A stretch of 64,000 nucleotides of DNA from Bremia lactucae (GCF_004359215.1 NC_090622.1:1488904-1552903); one strand, 5' to 3'; numbered from the stretch's first letter, positions 9,841 to 21,292 are shown. The notes: a model not told the origin generated them from the letters alone. Translations and numbers: made by a program.

Positions 9841-11131
9841 TACTGCGTCAAGTCGGACGTCAGCTAGATGGTTATTGCTTAGTGGGGCAAGCAGCCACAT
9901 GAGTCCGAGAGAGATGAGTTTTCGAATTTAGAATGATTGACGGACCAGACCATGATTACCATAGCAGACGGCAGCAAAGTGGACGCACAAGGTGTTGGGA
10001 CAGGCGTGTGCAACTCAAGACTGGAGAAGTGATCAGAATCGAAAAGACACTATGGGTACCGGGCCTAGACCGAAGGCTACTGTCAATATCGACACTGTCA
10101 AGAAAAGGTCTTCAAGTGATCTTTTCAGATCTGAACTGTCAGATCAACGCGGAAGTGATTGCTACAGTACCAAGACGAAAGAAGATGTACGTCTTAGATT
10201 GCAGTCCGACTGAGTCAGCCAACATATGCGAAGAGACCAATCAAGAGCAAAAATCAAGCGACGGTTTAGGAGCGGCTGATCTACAGGTGTGGCATGCAAG
10301 ATTAGGTCACCTGATAACGAAGATGGTACAGGGTTTGGCAAGTTGCGTCGATGGATTAGAGATCAAGAAGTATCAAGGCGGTAAAGATGGTATCGAGACC
10401 TGTGAAGGGCGCATCATGGGCAAAACGACCGTCAAGACGTTTCCGAAATCACCTTATTGACAGGTAAGATCCAAAGGATCGTTGGAGTTGGTCCATCGGT
10501 AGGTCATGAGGCCTATGAAAACGAAGTCTCGAAGAGGATCAAAATTTGTCGTGACATCTATCGATGATTTTTCGAGATATAAAGTTGCATACTCTATCGG
10601 ATACAAGTCGGAAGTGACGGATCGCTTCATCAAGTACAAAGCACTAATGAAAAACCAATTATCCAAGAAGATCAAGTGTATCAGGACAGACAAAGGAACC
10701 GAATACGTCAACAGACGTTTATTTGGTATGTGTCGGAAATTCGGTATCGTGCAACAAATAACGGTACCATATTCTGTACCATATTCGCCACAACAGAATG
10801 GGTTGGTCGAACGCATGAACCGGACACGGCCAGAGGAATGCTCAGCCATATACAATTGGACAAGATTTGGTAGGCTGAGGCAATGAACACAGCAGACTAT
10901 GTGACAAACCGAGTACCATGTGTCAGTCACCCGACTACAACTCCATTTGAGTTTATCTTCGGGAAGAAACCTGACCTCTCTGAGATGTGTGTATTTGGGT
11001 CAATGAGATACGCACATGTCGACAAGTCAAAGAGGACCAAGATGACCAAAGAAGGCGATTCGATGTATTTGTCTAGGTTACTCGGAACAAATCAAGGGTT
11101 CGTATATGGGATGAAGATGCTGAGAGGGTGA
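9841..11131 (+). pseudogene. Copia protease and integrase
   Basis: The protease active site near 9866-9900 reads WLLLSGASSHMS, where Copia proteases have W(L/I)xDSGAS, so the catalytic Asp appears replaced by Leu. 9933-10460 carries the GAG-pre-integrase segment and the HHCC zinc region (WHARLGHL ... CEG). 10506-10886 is the integrase core with Asp in TSIDDFSRY, Asp in RTDKGTEY and Glu in NGLVERMNR, the D-D-35-E triad. 10883-11131 continues past the core (PTTTPFEFIFGKKP). Frameshifts separate the parts. Confidence 0.8.
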
Positions 11132-11264
11132 CACGAGATTGGCGATATTTGATGAGCGACCACCACTTAAGTACGTTCAACATTACAGCATATTAAGTGA
11201 CCAATAAATTCGCGCTGTTCATGATGAAGAAGATGTTTCTATAGATTTAGAGCAGAGAAGAGGT

Positions 11265-12790
11265 ATGGAAGACGTGGACATTGAAATGGATGACAGTCAC
11301 AATATACATGAAGAGAGTCACGTGCAAGATACGCGTACGACAACGATGGCTCTACCATCTAGATGCAACAACCAAATGGATGGACTCGTGGGATCTAATG
11401 TTGAATACCCCGCGTTTGAGATTGATAATGTGACAATGATTGAAGAAGATCAAGAATTAGTTGAAGAAATGTCAAGACCAGGGCAAACGGTGACAAGACC
11501 AAGTCGACGAACAAGTGTTCAAACATCTCAAGAAATTGCGATGGGTCCATTTGACAATATCAAGCGCTAGTACTAGTGGGTGGTATAGGTGAGGATTTTG
11601 ATCATGGAATAGAAGATTGGCAAGAAAGAGGTACAAAGAGACTGCATTGGGTTAAAACAAGCATGTGCAGCGTTTGAGACCCCAGCGACATACGATATGA
11701 TCAAGTGCTCAAGTTGAATCGCAGCCTTTATGGGCTAAAACAAGCGGCCGCAACATGGTACAGGACAATTTCGTGTGTATGTGTGCATATGGGATTCACA
11801 TCATGCGCGGCAAACTCAAAGAGACTAACGGCTCGTGAAATTTCGCTGCATTATGTGTGGACGACCTTCTAATTGGGGCTGAATCTACTGGTGAGATGAA
11901 CGATGTGGCAGCGCAGCGGTCAAGTCGTTTTCAGATGAAGATATTGGGGGGCGTTCGATTCGTTCTCGGAATCGAAGTTAAGTACCTGCGCGACAATCGA
12001 CGTCTGAAAATCAATCAAGGATCGTGTATATTAAAAATGTTCGAATAACTCAATCAAGTTGATGCAAAAGCAGTATCAAATCTTAGTGTCGACAGGCAAG
12101 CGATGATCAAGATGGACACAATTGACACAAGAATGAAGAATTACCGTACAGGTCGTTAGTGGGGTCGCTGTTGTATGCGGTAGCAGGCACAAGACCAGAT
12201 TTTGCGTATGCAATATGTCAAGTATGTCAGCTAAGTCGTCATTTGGAATTTTCGCACGAAGAACACTGGAATGCAGCGATTCCGGTTTTGCAATTTCTGA
12301 AGACGACGAAGAGCAAAGGAATTTGCTATGAAGAAGTATCAGGCAATCTTCAGTTGAGTGCATACACAGATGCGGACTGGGCAAGTAACAAGTGCAATCG
12401 CAGATCGATTTCTGGAGTCCTTGTCATGATTAATGGTGCACCTGTGATTTTCAAGTCGAAGATGCAGCAGAGCATGGCACTGAGCACGGCAAAAGCAGAG
12501 TATATGGCTCTTTGTTTGTGTGTAAAGGAGGTGCTGTGGGCAAGAAGTCTACTCAAGGAGATAAGTGCAAATTAATTACGCTATCACGATTCATGAAGAC
12601 AACCAGAGTGCAATCGTTATCGTTAAGAATGATGGCTATCAAAGTCGACCGAAGCATATCGACCTCATGGCACCATTTTGTGCGCGAACAAGTGAAAGAC
12701 AAGATTATCGAGCTACACTACACTGAAACCAAGTCATAGCTGGCAGATTTTCTGACCAAACCAACTTCGACGAAGAAATTCGAGTGACTG
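11265..12790 (+). pseudogene. Copia RT and RNase H
   Basis: 11265-11570 is the low-complexity integrase-RT linker. Most of the RT N-terminal half is missing; remnants read LNRSLYGLKQAAATWY (about 11712-11760) and LCVDDLLIG (about 11848-11875, usual YVDD). 12159-12575 is RNase H (GSLLYAVAGTRPDFAYA, YTDADWASN, STAKAEYMAL). A short C-terminal part with stops reaches about 12790, followed by a purine-rich stretch before the LTR. Confidence 0.8.
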
Positions 12791-12835
12791 GTGAACAAAG
12801 CCAAGATCAGAGACTTACTTCTAGTCGAGGGTAGT

Positions 12836-13075
12836 ATTGGTAATGTCGTTGGTTACTATACTAATGACCATATGGCAAGGACAACACTACATGATTGTGT
12901 GTAGCGATGGGACCGACTCATGGTTTTGTTACTGATATCGTAGAATCGATATCGACAGGCTTAGAGTAGTTCAACGAGACGAACTAAGCACCTAGCTAGA
13001 TGATAATTTTTCTTTTTATTATACCTTCTTCTAAGCGTTCCACCTTCAATCGTCATTGGCTGCTGCCAAAAGCCA
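12836..13075 (+). repeat. Copia 3' LTR (about 240 bp)
   Basis: Delimited by comparison with the two pieces of the 5' LTR. The left boundary is approximate because the 5' LTR lacks that end. Confidence 0.7.
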
Positions 13076-13707
13076 TAAGTATTTATGAAAGTCGCGTATT
13101 GGTAGGAACTTGTTGCTAACTCGAATTCAAAGAGAGAAACTTTTATGCGGACCTTCCCAGCTTCAGTAGCTCGAAAGGCCTCCCAAAACACTTTTAAAGG
13201 ATGCGTAATTTCTTTGTCAAAATAGCAAGATGTGTTTTCCTCAACGAAATTACGATCGAATGCCGACAGAAACTAAAGCATAAGAAATTTGTGGCTTGCA
13301 GGCACTCATGGTGGATACACAATAAGAGCACTCAGATTCGCCCTTACTAAAAGGTAAGAATGCACTTCCGCAAAGTTGGTAGATGTAAAGTGAAATCAAT
13401 TTCTCATTAGCTTAACGTCCTAAGACCAACTACAATGCATGCGCAAGAGCGCACCTCCGACCCTTGTCGCTTATGTCCAGCTCAACTTCTTCCTCGTGCA
13501 CGATTTGCTGCTCTTTCTTTTCGCACTAGTGCGGGCACTCTTGGCTCTTTCTCACCTGTTTAAAAGTGTACATTAAACATTGGCAAACGAAAACACGGTC
13601 TATGATGTGCCCAGGGACAATCACACCCATTACACTACTCTCACGTAGATAATTTAGATGTGTAGCTGTAGCTCACAGTTCATACCAAATACACCACATA
13701 CACAGCA
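13076..13707. other. Intergenic, inverted counterpart of 3690-4310
   Basis: No supported gene. The strand here is similar to the reverse complement of 3690-4310, so the RanBPM gene and the Copia element sit between imperfect inverted arms. Ends with CAGCA (13703-13707), the target duplication of element B1. Confidence 0.55.
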
Positions 13708-14234
13708 TGTAACGGGCTAAAGTTGCGCTTATGTTACAGTCCCCGTAAAGTACACTTTGTGTACTTAAGTGATGGTCATTACTTAAATAAAGAAATAAGA
13801 CCCACGACTTGGGTGTGGTTTTCATTGTGACCCATCATTGTGTATGTGATGCACATAGGTGCATCCACATTAAGAGGGATGTGGGCTTGCGTTATCCGTT
13901 ACGCGAGGTATCTCGAAAAATACGCTCGCAATACATATAGTGTTATCCACAGAGATGGCATCTTATGTGATTGGTAGAAATAGGTACTTATATTTAATAC
14001 GATTAAATATAGATTAGTCTGAAAACTACTCCCTACTTGGTAAGTGCGCGCGAAGAGTCGGATCACCGCTCCCGTGACGACACGTAACCAGAGTACTTAG
14101 TGCGTTGGGTAAGGTCGGGAAGGCGCCCACCACAACTGCGCTGCACGTAAGAGAAGACGGTCAAACCGCTTCCTCTGTGTGCTAGGGTGTGTGCTTAAGT
14201 AGAGCGTGGCCGCATTAAGACGTGCCCGCCCACA
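13708..14234 (+). repeat. LTR-B, 5' LTR of B1 (527 bp)
   Basis: TGTAACGGGCTAAAG to CGTGCCCGCCCACA. Followed by the primer site CTGGGTAGCACTTAAAATCC. Its U3 part shares variants (TGATGGTCATTACTT, CACGACTTGGG) with the 3' LTR of B3 rather than with the 3' LTR at 21293. Confidence 0.9.
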
Positions 14235-14289
14235 CTGGGTAGCACTTAAAATCCCCCCCACGACCCGCATCTCTGCGTGTGTAAGTGAG

Positions 14290-14998
14290 GATGAGCCTCA
14301 ATATTGATTGGGCTCGTTTACCCACCTCTTCGAGCACCATCGGGAGGTAGCAGGGCACTTGGCGCAGGGACTTGGTGAAGAATAACTGGCCAGGCTCTTG
14401 AGCAAGCCTACTAAGCAGCATGTTGCAGTTTAAGGCATTTTGCTTGGACAGTGGAGAGCTGCGTCCGAGGCACAGAGTAATGCTGGGCGTAGTCTGTTAC
14501 TTAGACTTAGGATGAGCTGAGGCGTGAGCAGACTTGAAGTGAGGCTCTCATTAAGGTGCCCACGATTATGAACGGACTACGGCATGGCCCTTCGCGACAG
14601 GTCCTTTTCAAAAGGTATCGTCAACGATGGAAGAGGGAATTCGAATTGCCTTGGTTGAGAAGCAATCCTACAACAGAGCTTCGGCGACAGCTTGGTATAA
14701 GCCGTCAACCGAGAGGACAGATGCCGCCCCCATTGAGTTGGGCAATGCAGACGTTGTCTGTTATATATGCGGGAAGCGCGGCCATACGATGGCTCACTGC
14801 TATGCCAGGGTCCCTGCTGGGGCAAAGATGCCTAGCAAGAGGACTCCCTTCCCAGAGGGCGATGGCAAGAACCAGCGTGCGAGACGCATGAGTTCTGCAT
14901 CGATCACTGATGGGTCGGCAATGCAGGAGCGTAGCAGGGTGGGATGCCCTACTGACGCGGACTCTGAAGCTACCCCTAAGTCTAGAGTTGTCGAATAA
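14290..14998 (+). pseudogene. Gag of B1, internally deleted
   Basis: Begins MSLNIDWARLPTSSS near 14290 with an early stop. Compared with B2, the central capsid region is missing, joined near 14550 at ATTAAGGT. The C-terminal part (14627-14998) has an intact CCHC zinc knuckle, CYICGKRGHTMAHC, for RNA binding and packaging. Confidence 0.75.
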
Positions 14999-15540
14999 AT
15001 GGGTAGCATAGTCCCTGAGTTGTCAAAATATCAGACCTTAATCCTGCTGGTCTATAGCGCTCAACAAAGAGGCTATGACCAGGTGATGACCCTCCTAGTA
15101 AATTCGGGTGCATCACAAAAATGTGTTAAACTTCCGGCTCTAAGAAAGAGACCGGCGATGTTTCAGTCGCTTTGCCGGGATGGCAAGCGAGAAGAGGCGA
15201 CCGTTCGTTTAGCGAACGGCGTGCTCGTTAAGTTTAAAGGAGTTCAGGTAGAACTATCATTCAGCTTTAGTGACTTCTCTTGTAAAGAGAAGATCACAGT
15301 GCTAGGTATGGAGAGTCCATATGACCTCATCTTAGGCATGCCGTGGTTGGCAAAACACCAACCATGGATAGACTGTACACGCACAGTTGCGAGCTCTTCC
15401 CAGGACACCGGAAAGGATGTGCTATTGCGAGAGGCGTAAGCAACTGATCTTCTGTCGAGCACAGTTGAGGGTGCGTTGACGAGATGTCAAACGTCATCTA
15501 TTCCTACCCAGCTAGTGGAGACTGAGGTAGTAAAAGGACG
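14999..15540 (+). pseudogene. Protease of B1 with catalytic Asp changed to Asn
   Basis: The active site reads LLVNSGASQKCV where the family has DSGA (B2 has VDSGSSQKFV); GAT has become AAT at about 15108. Downstream ATVRLANG and LILGMPWLAKHQPW are the usual flap-side and second protease hallmarks. The protein frame itself is open over 146 codons (14999-15439). Confidence 0.8.
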
Positions 15541-15590
15541 ATGAAAAGTAGTCCTGTGTCCCATAGTCCTAGGCCGAGAGCGTCCTAGAG

Positions 15591-16886
15591 ATGGACGAAA
15601 AGAAGCGGTTCGCTGCTCAAGGCTGGGATGCCTTGAGAGACAGTCCGTTCTTTGAGGTTATGTGGAAACATCGCGATGCGTTCTCAGAAGAAGTGCCGAG
15701 CCGCCAACCGGATGGCACGTGGCTCATCCTTATAATAAATAAGCTGAACACGGCGACCATTCCGGCGCAAACGCCAATCCCGCGGAAAGATGTTTTGTTG
15801 AACTCCATACGAAGTCAACTGTCATTTCCGCGTTGGATCTGAAGGATGGCTACTATCAGGTACTCATGAGAGAGTCCGTGTAGCCAAAAAGGCAGTAAGC
15901 ATCCCAAGCGGTAGGCTTTGGGAGTGGCTTGTGATGCCCCAAAATTTAGAAAACGCACCAGCGACATTCAACCGAGTTGTGGCTCACGTGATGCGTCAGC
16001 ACCATGCCTACGCGCTCCATTACTTTGACGATGTAATCGTGCATAGTAGGGCCGAGGACGGGCTGGGCGCAATAGAGTCGCACAAGCGTCATTTAGACGC
16101 TGTGTTGCAGACTTTAAAGGACGCCCAATTGTACGTCAACTTGCAAAAGTGCGTCATAGGGGTCCCTGAGATACCTGTACTGGGCTGCATCGTTGGTACA
16201 CATGGTGTACGAGCAGACCCAGACAAGGTAAAATCAGTAAAGGAATGGCCAATCCCACGGCATGTGAAGGATTTGCGCCAATTCCTAGGGCTCGCTAATT
16301 ACTTGCATAAGTATAGCAAGAATTATGCGGAGCAAACTAAACCATTATCTGATCTCCTTAAAAAGGACACAGAATGGGTTTGGTTAAAAGAACAAGAAGA
16401 TGCGTTCACATCAGTGAAGCAATCTCTTGTAGAGGCACCGGTCTTGGCATTGCCAGACGCGGATAAGCCCTTTAGCGTCGTCTGCGATGCAAGTAATTTT
16501 GCAATCGGCAGCGCGCTCATGCAGAAGGATGACGACGGCGTTGACCGTGTCATCTCTTATCAGTCCCGGCTATTAAAAGCCGCGGAACTGAATTACCCTG
16601 TGCATGACAAAGAGCTACTTTCAATAAAGTATGCTCTTGTCAAGTTTCGTGTGCACCTATTGGGCACCGAACCATTTGTGGTTTATACGGATCACGCATC
16701 ACTGCGGACCGCAATAAACTCACCGCACCTCTCGCCTAGAATGGCAAGATGGCTCACATTCTTCTCTGAATTTAATTTCAAAGTTGAATATAAGCCGGGT
16801 AAGTCGAATGTCTTGGCTGACGCTTTATCGCGCAGACCAGACTTCGAGGTTAGACACCAGGAAAGTGTGTCTAGTGCGAAAGCACA
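15591..16886 (+). pseudogene. RT and RNase H of B1, first copy
   Basis: 15591-15842 is the N-terminal RT (FFEVMWKHRDAFSEEVPSR) with an internal deletion, then a frameshifted stretch. From 15931 the frame is open: MMPQNLENAPATFNRV, active site YFDDVIVHS, GCIVGTHGVRADPDK. RNase H follows from about 16430 (FSVVCDASNFAIG, ELLSIKYAL, YTDHASLRT) and the connection ends NVLADALSRRPDF before the gap. This half is near-identical to 17110-18068. Confidence 0.85.
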
Positions 16887-16975
16887 NNNNNNNNNNNNNN
16901 NNNNNNNNNNNNNNNNNNNNNNNNNNNNNNNNNNNNNNNNNNNNNNNNNNNNNNNNNNNNNNNNNNNNNNNNNNN
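16887..16975. other. Assembly gap (89 N)
   Basis: 89 Ns separate two near-identical RT-RNase H copies. Reading frames that run through it are artefacts of translating N. Confidence 0.98.
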
Positions 16976-18060
16976 TTGTTGAACTCCATGGGAAAGTCAA
17001 CTATCTTTTCCGCGTTGGATTTGAAGGATGGCTACTATCAGGTACTCATGAGAGAGTCCGATGTAGCCAAAACGGCAGTAAGCACCCCAAGCGGTATGCT
17101 TTGGGAGTGGCTTGTGATGCCCCAAGGTTTGAAAAACGCACCAGCGACATTCAACCGAGTGGTGGCTCACGTGATGCGTCAGCACCGTGCCTACGCGCCT
17201 CATTACTTTGACGATGTATTCGTGCATAGTAGGGCCGAGGACGGGCTGAGCGCAATAGAGTCGCACAAGCGTCATTTAGACGCTGTGTTGCAGACTTTAA
17301 AGGACGCCCAATTGTACGTCAACTTGCAAAAGTGCGTCATAGGGGTCCCTGAGATACCTGTACTGGGCTGCATCGTTGGTACACATGGTGTACGAGCAGA
17401 CCCAGACAAGGTAAAATCAGTAAAGGAATGGCCAATCCCACGGCATGTGAAGGATTTGCGCCAATTCCTAGGGCTCGCTAATTACTTGCATAAGTATAGC
17501 AAGAATTATGCGGAGCAAACTAAACCATTATCTGATCTCCTTAAAAAGGACACAGAATGGGTTTGGTTAAAAGAACAAGAAGATGCGTTCACATCAGTGA
17601 AGCAATCTCTTGTAGAGGCACCGGTCTTGGCATTGCCAGACGCGGATAAGCCCTTTAGCGTCGTCTGCGATGCAAGTAATTTTGCAATCGGCAGCGCGCT
17701 CATGCAGAAGGATGACGACGGCGTTGACCGCGTCATCTCTTATCAGTCCCGGCTATTAAAAGCCGCGGAACTGAATTACCCTGTGCATGACAAAGAGCTA
17801 CTTTCAATAAAGTATGCTCTTGTCAAGTTTCGTGTGCACCTATTGGGCACCGAACCATTTGTGGTTTATACGGATCACGCATCACTGCGGACCGCAATAA
17901 ACTCACCGCACCTCTCGCCTAGAATGGCAAGATGGCTCACATTCTTCTCTGAATTTAATTTCAAAGTTGAATATAAGCCGGGTAAGTCGAATGTCTTGGC
18001 TGACGCTTTATCGCGCAGACCAGACTTCGAGGTTAGACACCAGGAAAGTGTGTCTAGTGC
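16976..18060 (+). pseudogene. RT and RNase H, second copy in B1
   Basis: Starts inside RT (TIFSALDLKDGYYQVL), with intact YFDDVFVHS catalytic motif, RNase H and ADALSRRPDF. The frame is open through RNase H into integrase. The RT fingers are missing at the gap edge. Functionally this is polymerase plus RNase H, for cDNA synthesis. Confidence 0.85.
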
Positions 18061-19762
18061 GAAAGCACAATTTCAGCCGTCGACGTTGGCAGCCATGAAG
18101 GCATACCACGTGACGAGCTCATTGGCCTCTGAGATAAAAGAGAGCTACAGTCAGGACGACCACTGTCGCCTGCTGTTGGATCACTTCGGTGGACGAAAGG
18201 TTTCCCTTCCGTCGCACCTGAAAGCTAAGCTCAATCGCTTTAGCTACAGCGATGGCCTGTTATGTCATCAGCTGTCACCTTGTGATCCCTTGAGAATCTA
18301 TGTGCCTCATGACATAGATCTCAAGCTGATGATCATTCACGAGCTCATGATGCGCCATCTAGTGGGCATCTGGGCCGTGAAAAGACATTCTTACGAGAGT
18401 CAGAGGAAGTTTGGTGACCACACATATATCGATGGGTGGCCAACTAAATGTGCTCTTGCGAACGGTGTCAACGTATTAAGCCGGCACCGTCCAGCAGTGT
18501 GCCACTGAAGACGCTACCGATTCCAACCAACTGTTGGAAGTCAGTAAGTCTGGACTTCATGTTTGGCATGCCGCCCGATCATAAGGGTCGGACGGGGCTA
18601 GTCGTCTTTGTAGACAGACTGAGCAAGACGGTACATTCTGCACCATGTAAAAGATCGATCACAGGCAAGGAGGTAGTTCTCTTGTTCCTGGATCATGTAT
18701 ACCGACTACACGGGATGCCCGAGTCCATAGGATCGGACCGGGATCCACGTTTTAGGTCTGGTTCCTGGTGACATGTGTTTGAGCTGCTGGGTATCAAGCT
18801 CCACATGTCGACCACAGATCAATTCCAGACTGATAGACAAACTCAACGTGGTAATCGGGTCGTGGCGGATGTCTTACGCACGATAGTAACTTCGAAAGAT
18901 GGAGCAAACAATTGCCCTTTCTTGAGTTTGCTATAAAGAACAGTGTCCACGACAGTACAGGTGATACACTGTTTAAAATTAAGGGACTGCGCCATCCTCG
19001 GACGCCAGTCTTGTTTGTGCGCTGCCAGAGTCTTAGTGAAGGAGAGCCCCTCACTATGCTCGGACGAAAGTGGGACATAGTTTCGTCAATATGACGATGA
19101 CATGCGAGGGTATCACGTCAATGATAGAAACTTGCCCTAGTGACCCTGCCAATTTAGAAGTGGTCAGTAAAATTTTGTCCTGTCACCGACCTCTCTGCGG
19201 TGTCATAGGCGAGTTAGATGCAAAAGCGTTATCGTGGCTCAACGCTTTGTGGATGAGCAATTAGCCATTACACGAAAAGTCCGTGAACCGATGGCAAGCG
19301 CACAGGACAAGCAAAAAGAATATGGGGACCGAAATAGTCGCAAAAATAATGAACGCTTTAAAGTGGGGTAAATTTTATTAAAAGTACTGCTACCCTTCCT
19401 AAAAATGCGATTTCTGTACTACCTGGAGGTACAACGAAGTTGTTGCTGCGATTCATTGGGCCCTTTACGGTGGTGGAAGAGGTTGGAGACCAAAATTATG
19501 GCTCACTATTCCCCCGTATATGAAGACGCACCCCGTATTTTACGTGGGTCGTCTGAAACGATGTGTAGACCCAAATGAGGTCACATACCCCCATCTGGTT
19601 AAGGAGACCGATGGTGACGCCGACAGTGAGTCGAGCATCGTTTGGGAAATGGGGACGGTGAAGGCAAAAAGCTATCGGACCGACTCCTCCCACCAAGAAC
19701 AGGACTCGGAGAGCGAGGGACATCACGCGAGTAACGCGGATCCCTTAGCATTATCTGCTTGA
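18061..19762 (+). pseudogene. Integrase and GPY/F-like region of B1
   Basis: The zinc-binding HHCC segment starts well (DPLRIYVPHDIDLKLMI), then frameshifts near 18340; the same region is recognisable in B3 and B4 (CKRCQRIKPAPSSS). The core at 18448-18771 has LDFMFGMPPDHKGR, VFVDRLSKTVHS and SIGSDRDPRFRSG (two catalytic Asp). The Glu-bearing TDGQTERANR segment reads TDRQTQRGNR here. 18912-19264 is the rest of the core and linker; 19430-19600 has the GPY/F-like segment ending THPVFYVGRLKR. Confidence 0.8.
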
Positions 19763-21166
19763 AAAAATCTATGCGAGTCTTCAGGCGTTCATAACCCTGA
19801 CGAGCCTTTGCTCGGACATCATAAAGATCCGAGGTCAGTCGCAAGACTTGACTCTCGAGATCCACAATACGTCGTTCAGCAGCGCTTAACGCCTGTGACT
19901 GAATGGACGAAGGTAAGGCAGCCGCAAGAAGGTGGGCAAGATCGCCGCTTCTATCGGGCGCCACCTACACTGATGGATGCGGGTGGGAATCAACGCTTCC
20001 TTGTTGGAAGGCTGCTTGCCTACGTCTCCGTGAGGCAAAGGTGTGAGATCTTCGTCCAATGGAGAGGTTACCCGAAAGTTTTAGGAGATAATTAAGTTGC
20101 TACCACACAAACTTAAGCTATCCCGCCGGTGGACTTATTGCGGCAAATTGGGGCACGCGGTAGAAATCGATACCCTACTTATTGATCTGCCCAGCTTGGT
20201 GGCTGCCTATGAAAAGGAGTACCAGCTAAGGACCTCTTCGCTAGTCTCAAATGGACTAGCAGGAGCAGCGTTGTGAGGAGAAATAGGAGGTCTAATACCG
20301 CCCAGATTCCTTTCACACGCAAGCGGGCGAAATTAATTTGCTGCGACCGCTGTTTCATCGCATCGGAATGCGGATGAAAGCGGCGCGTAAATTCCGCCTC
20401 GTATTGGTCGGCCGTTTCATTTGCAAGCAACACGACTGGGGTCGTTTTAAAGACCTCAAGCGATTTTCCCTGAGCCCTCCATGATTTAATCACGCCATAA
20501 TATTTATGAGCGTCTAGAACAGCGAGCTCTCGAAGCGACGCTCTTAGCCCATTTAAACGAGGCCATTTAGATGGAGGGGCATCGGTGATATGCCACCCGT
20601 CACATAGCCACGTTCGAACCGACTGGCTTGTGATACCGACTGAGCACGTTCACGTTTCGTCGGCGGAGCTTTAGGCTCAGAATCCTCTACGTCAGAACCA
20701 TATTGGATAATGGTCTGAATAATAGACGTTGTGATTTTACCCAACGGAGTAGCGGCTGTGCCTCTATGAGAAGCGCTCACAATATCTGTCGCTGTGCTAC
20801 CCAGCGCAGACGACGAGACTGCTTTAGAAAACTTTGCTGTCTCCATTTTGGACCAATGAGAGAAGTTTGGATGGGCAATAATGCGCCAATATTCTTCCTC
20901 ATTAGCTCGTTGTCCTCATCACTACTATGAGGTGACGGCAACGGTGTCGACTCATTGTAGTCGACAAAGAGGGACGGATCAACATCCTCACTGTTAAAAT
21001 GGGATGGATCCTTAAGCCACGTTAACGCGATAGCCGCAATAGCTGCCGGCGTTTCGACTAAGGCATTGAACGTTGCCAACGTGTAAACATAGCGCGTGCG
21101 CTTAGCGCGTGATGGAGTGGGTGTCTTCGCAGACGACCCACCAACGTTGCCCCTTTTAGGTGGCAT
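19599..21166 (-). pseudogene. Antisense ORF of family B, copy in B1 (convergent with pol)
   Basis: Opposite to pol and 127 bp inside the 3' LTR. Starts MPPKRGNVGGSSAKTPTPSR at 21166 with a basic head, then FNALVETPAAIAAIALTW and an acidic VDYNESTPLPSPHSSDEDNE. 20553-20846 continues (GSDVEDSEPKAPPTKRERAQ, FERGYVTGG), 20179-20493 has ADQYEAEFTRRFHPHS and INFARLRVKG, and 19599-19964 has a coiled-coil-like run (LSAAERRIVDLESQVLRLTS). A few frameshifts split it. The 3' part overlaps the chromodomain and pol end. Counterparts in B2, B3 and B4 keep the same order. Function unknown; I recognise no family. Confidence 0.65.
19970..20235 (+). pseudogene. C-terminal chromodomain of B1 pol
   Basis: YRAPPTLMDAGGNQRFLVGR then FVQWRGYPKV has the chromodomain pattern (aromatic-basic strand, then VxWxGYP). 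A frameshift follows and the tail DLPSLVAAYEKEYQL is like other gypsy pol ends. B4 preserves it better (54930-55110, KGYPEGFDSWE). In chromoviruses this domain reads histone marks and biases integration. Confidence 0.7.
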
Positions 21167-21277
21167 ATTATGCTCCGTGTAAAGACACAGGAAGCATTAG
21201 TGAAAGACAGAACTAAGCGGCGCGTAAAGCAGCTCGCTGTTCCTCTTTGGCGAATTCCAAAATGTAAACTCGTTCTT

Positions 21278-21292
21278 AAAGGAGGAGAATAG
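21278..21292 (+). promoter_or_regulatory. Polypurine tract of B1
   Basis: AAAGGAGGAGAATAG directly before the 3' LTR, the plus-strand primer site; B3 (before 30477) and B2 (AAAGGGGGAGATGG before 47525) have the equivalent. Confidence 0.7.

Larger units (their letters stand above)
7022..13075 (+). mobile_element. Copia (Ty1-type) retrotransposon, decayed, with nested gypsy A3
   Basis: The order is 5' LTR (split by A3), gag, protease-integrase, RT-RNase H, 3' LTR. Integrase lies before RT, which defines Copia. The 5' LTR (7022-7063 plus 8932-9067) matches the 3' LTR (12836-13075), for example GTTTTGTTACTGATATCGTA and CCACCTTCAATCGTC. The left end of the 5' LTR is lost or diverged. Many stops, a lost protease aspartate and a truncated RT N-terminus make it dead. 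Confidence 0.85.

Noticed and set aside
12961..13191. Minus-strand 76-codon frame over the Copia LTR end and flank
   Set aside because: It crosses the LTR boundary and is explained by the LTR plus the inverted-arm sequence.
15931..18508. Long frames spanning the N gap at 16887-16975, suggesting a fused or doubled polymerase
   Set aside because: The continuity is produced by translating N. The two halves are near-identical RT-RNase H copies, not one protein.
19808..19970. Plus-strand frame upstream of the B1 chromodomain as coding
   Set aside because: The sense frame here has an unusual, Arg/Gln-rich composition, while the antisense frame gives a regular coiled-coil pattern. Only the part from about 19970 fits pol.
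20179..21166. Antisense ORF of B1 as gag of an independent nested retrotransposon
   Set aside because: No separate LTRs, primer site or pol in that orientation, and the same position relative to the LTR-B in four copies. Not fully excluded.
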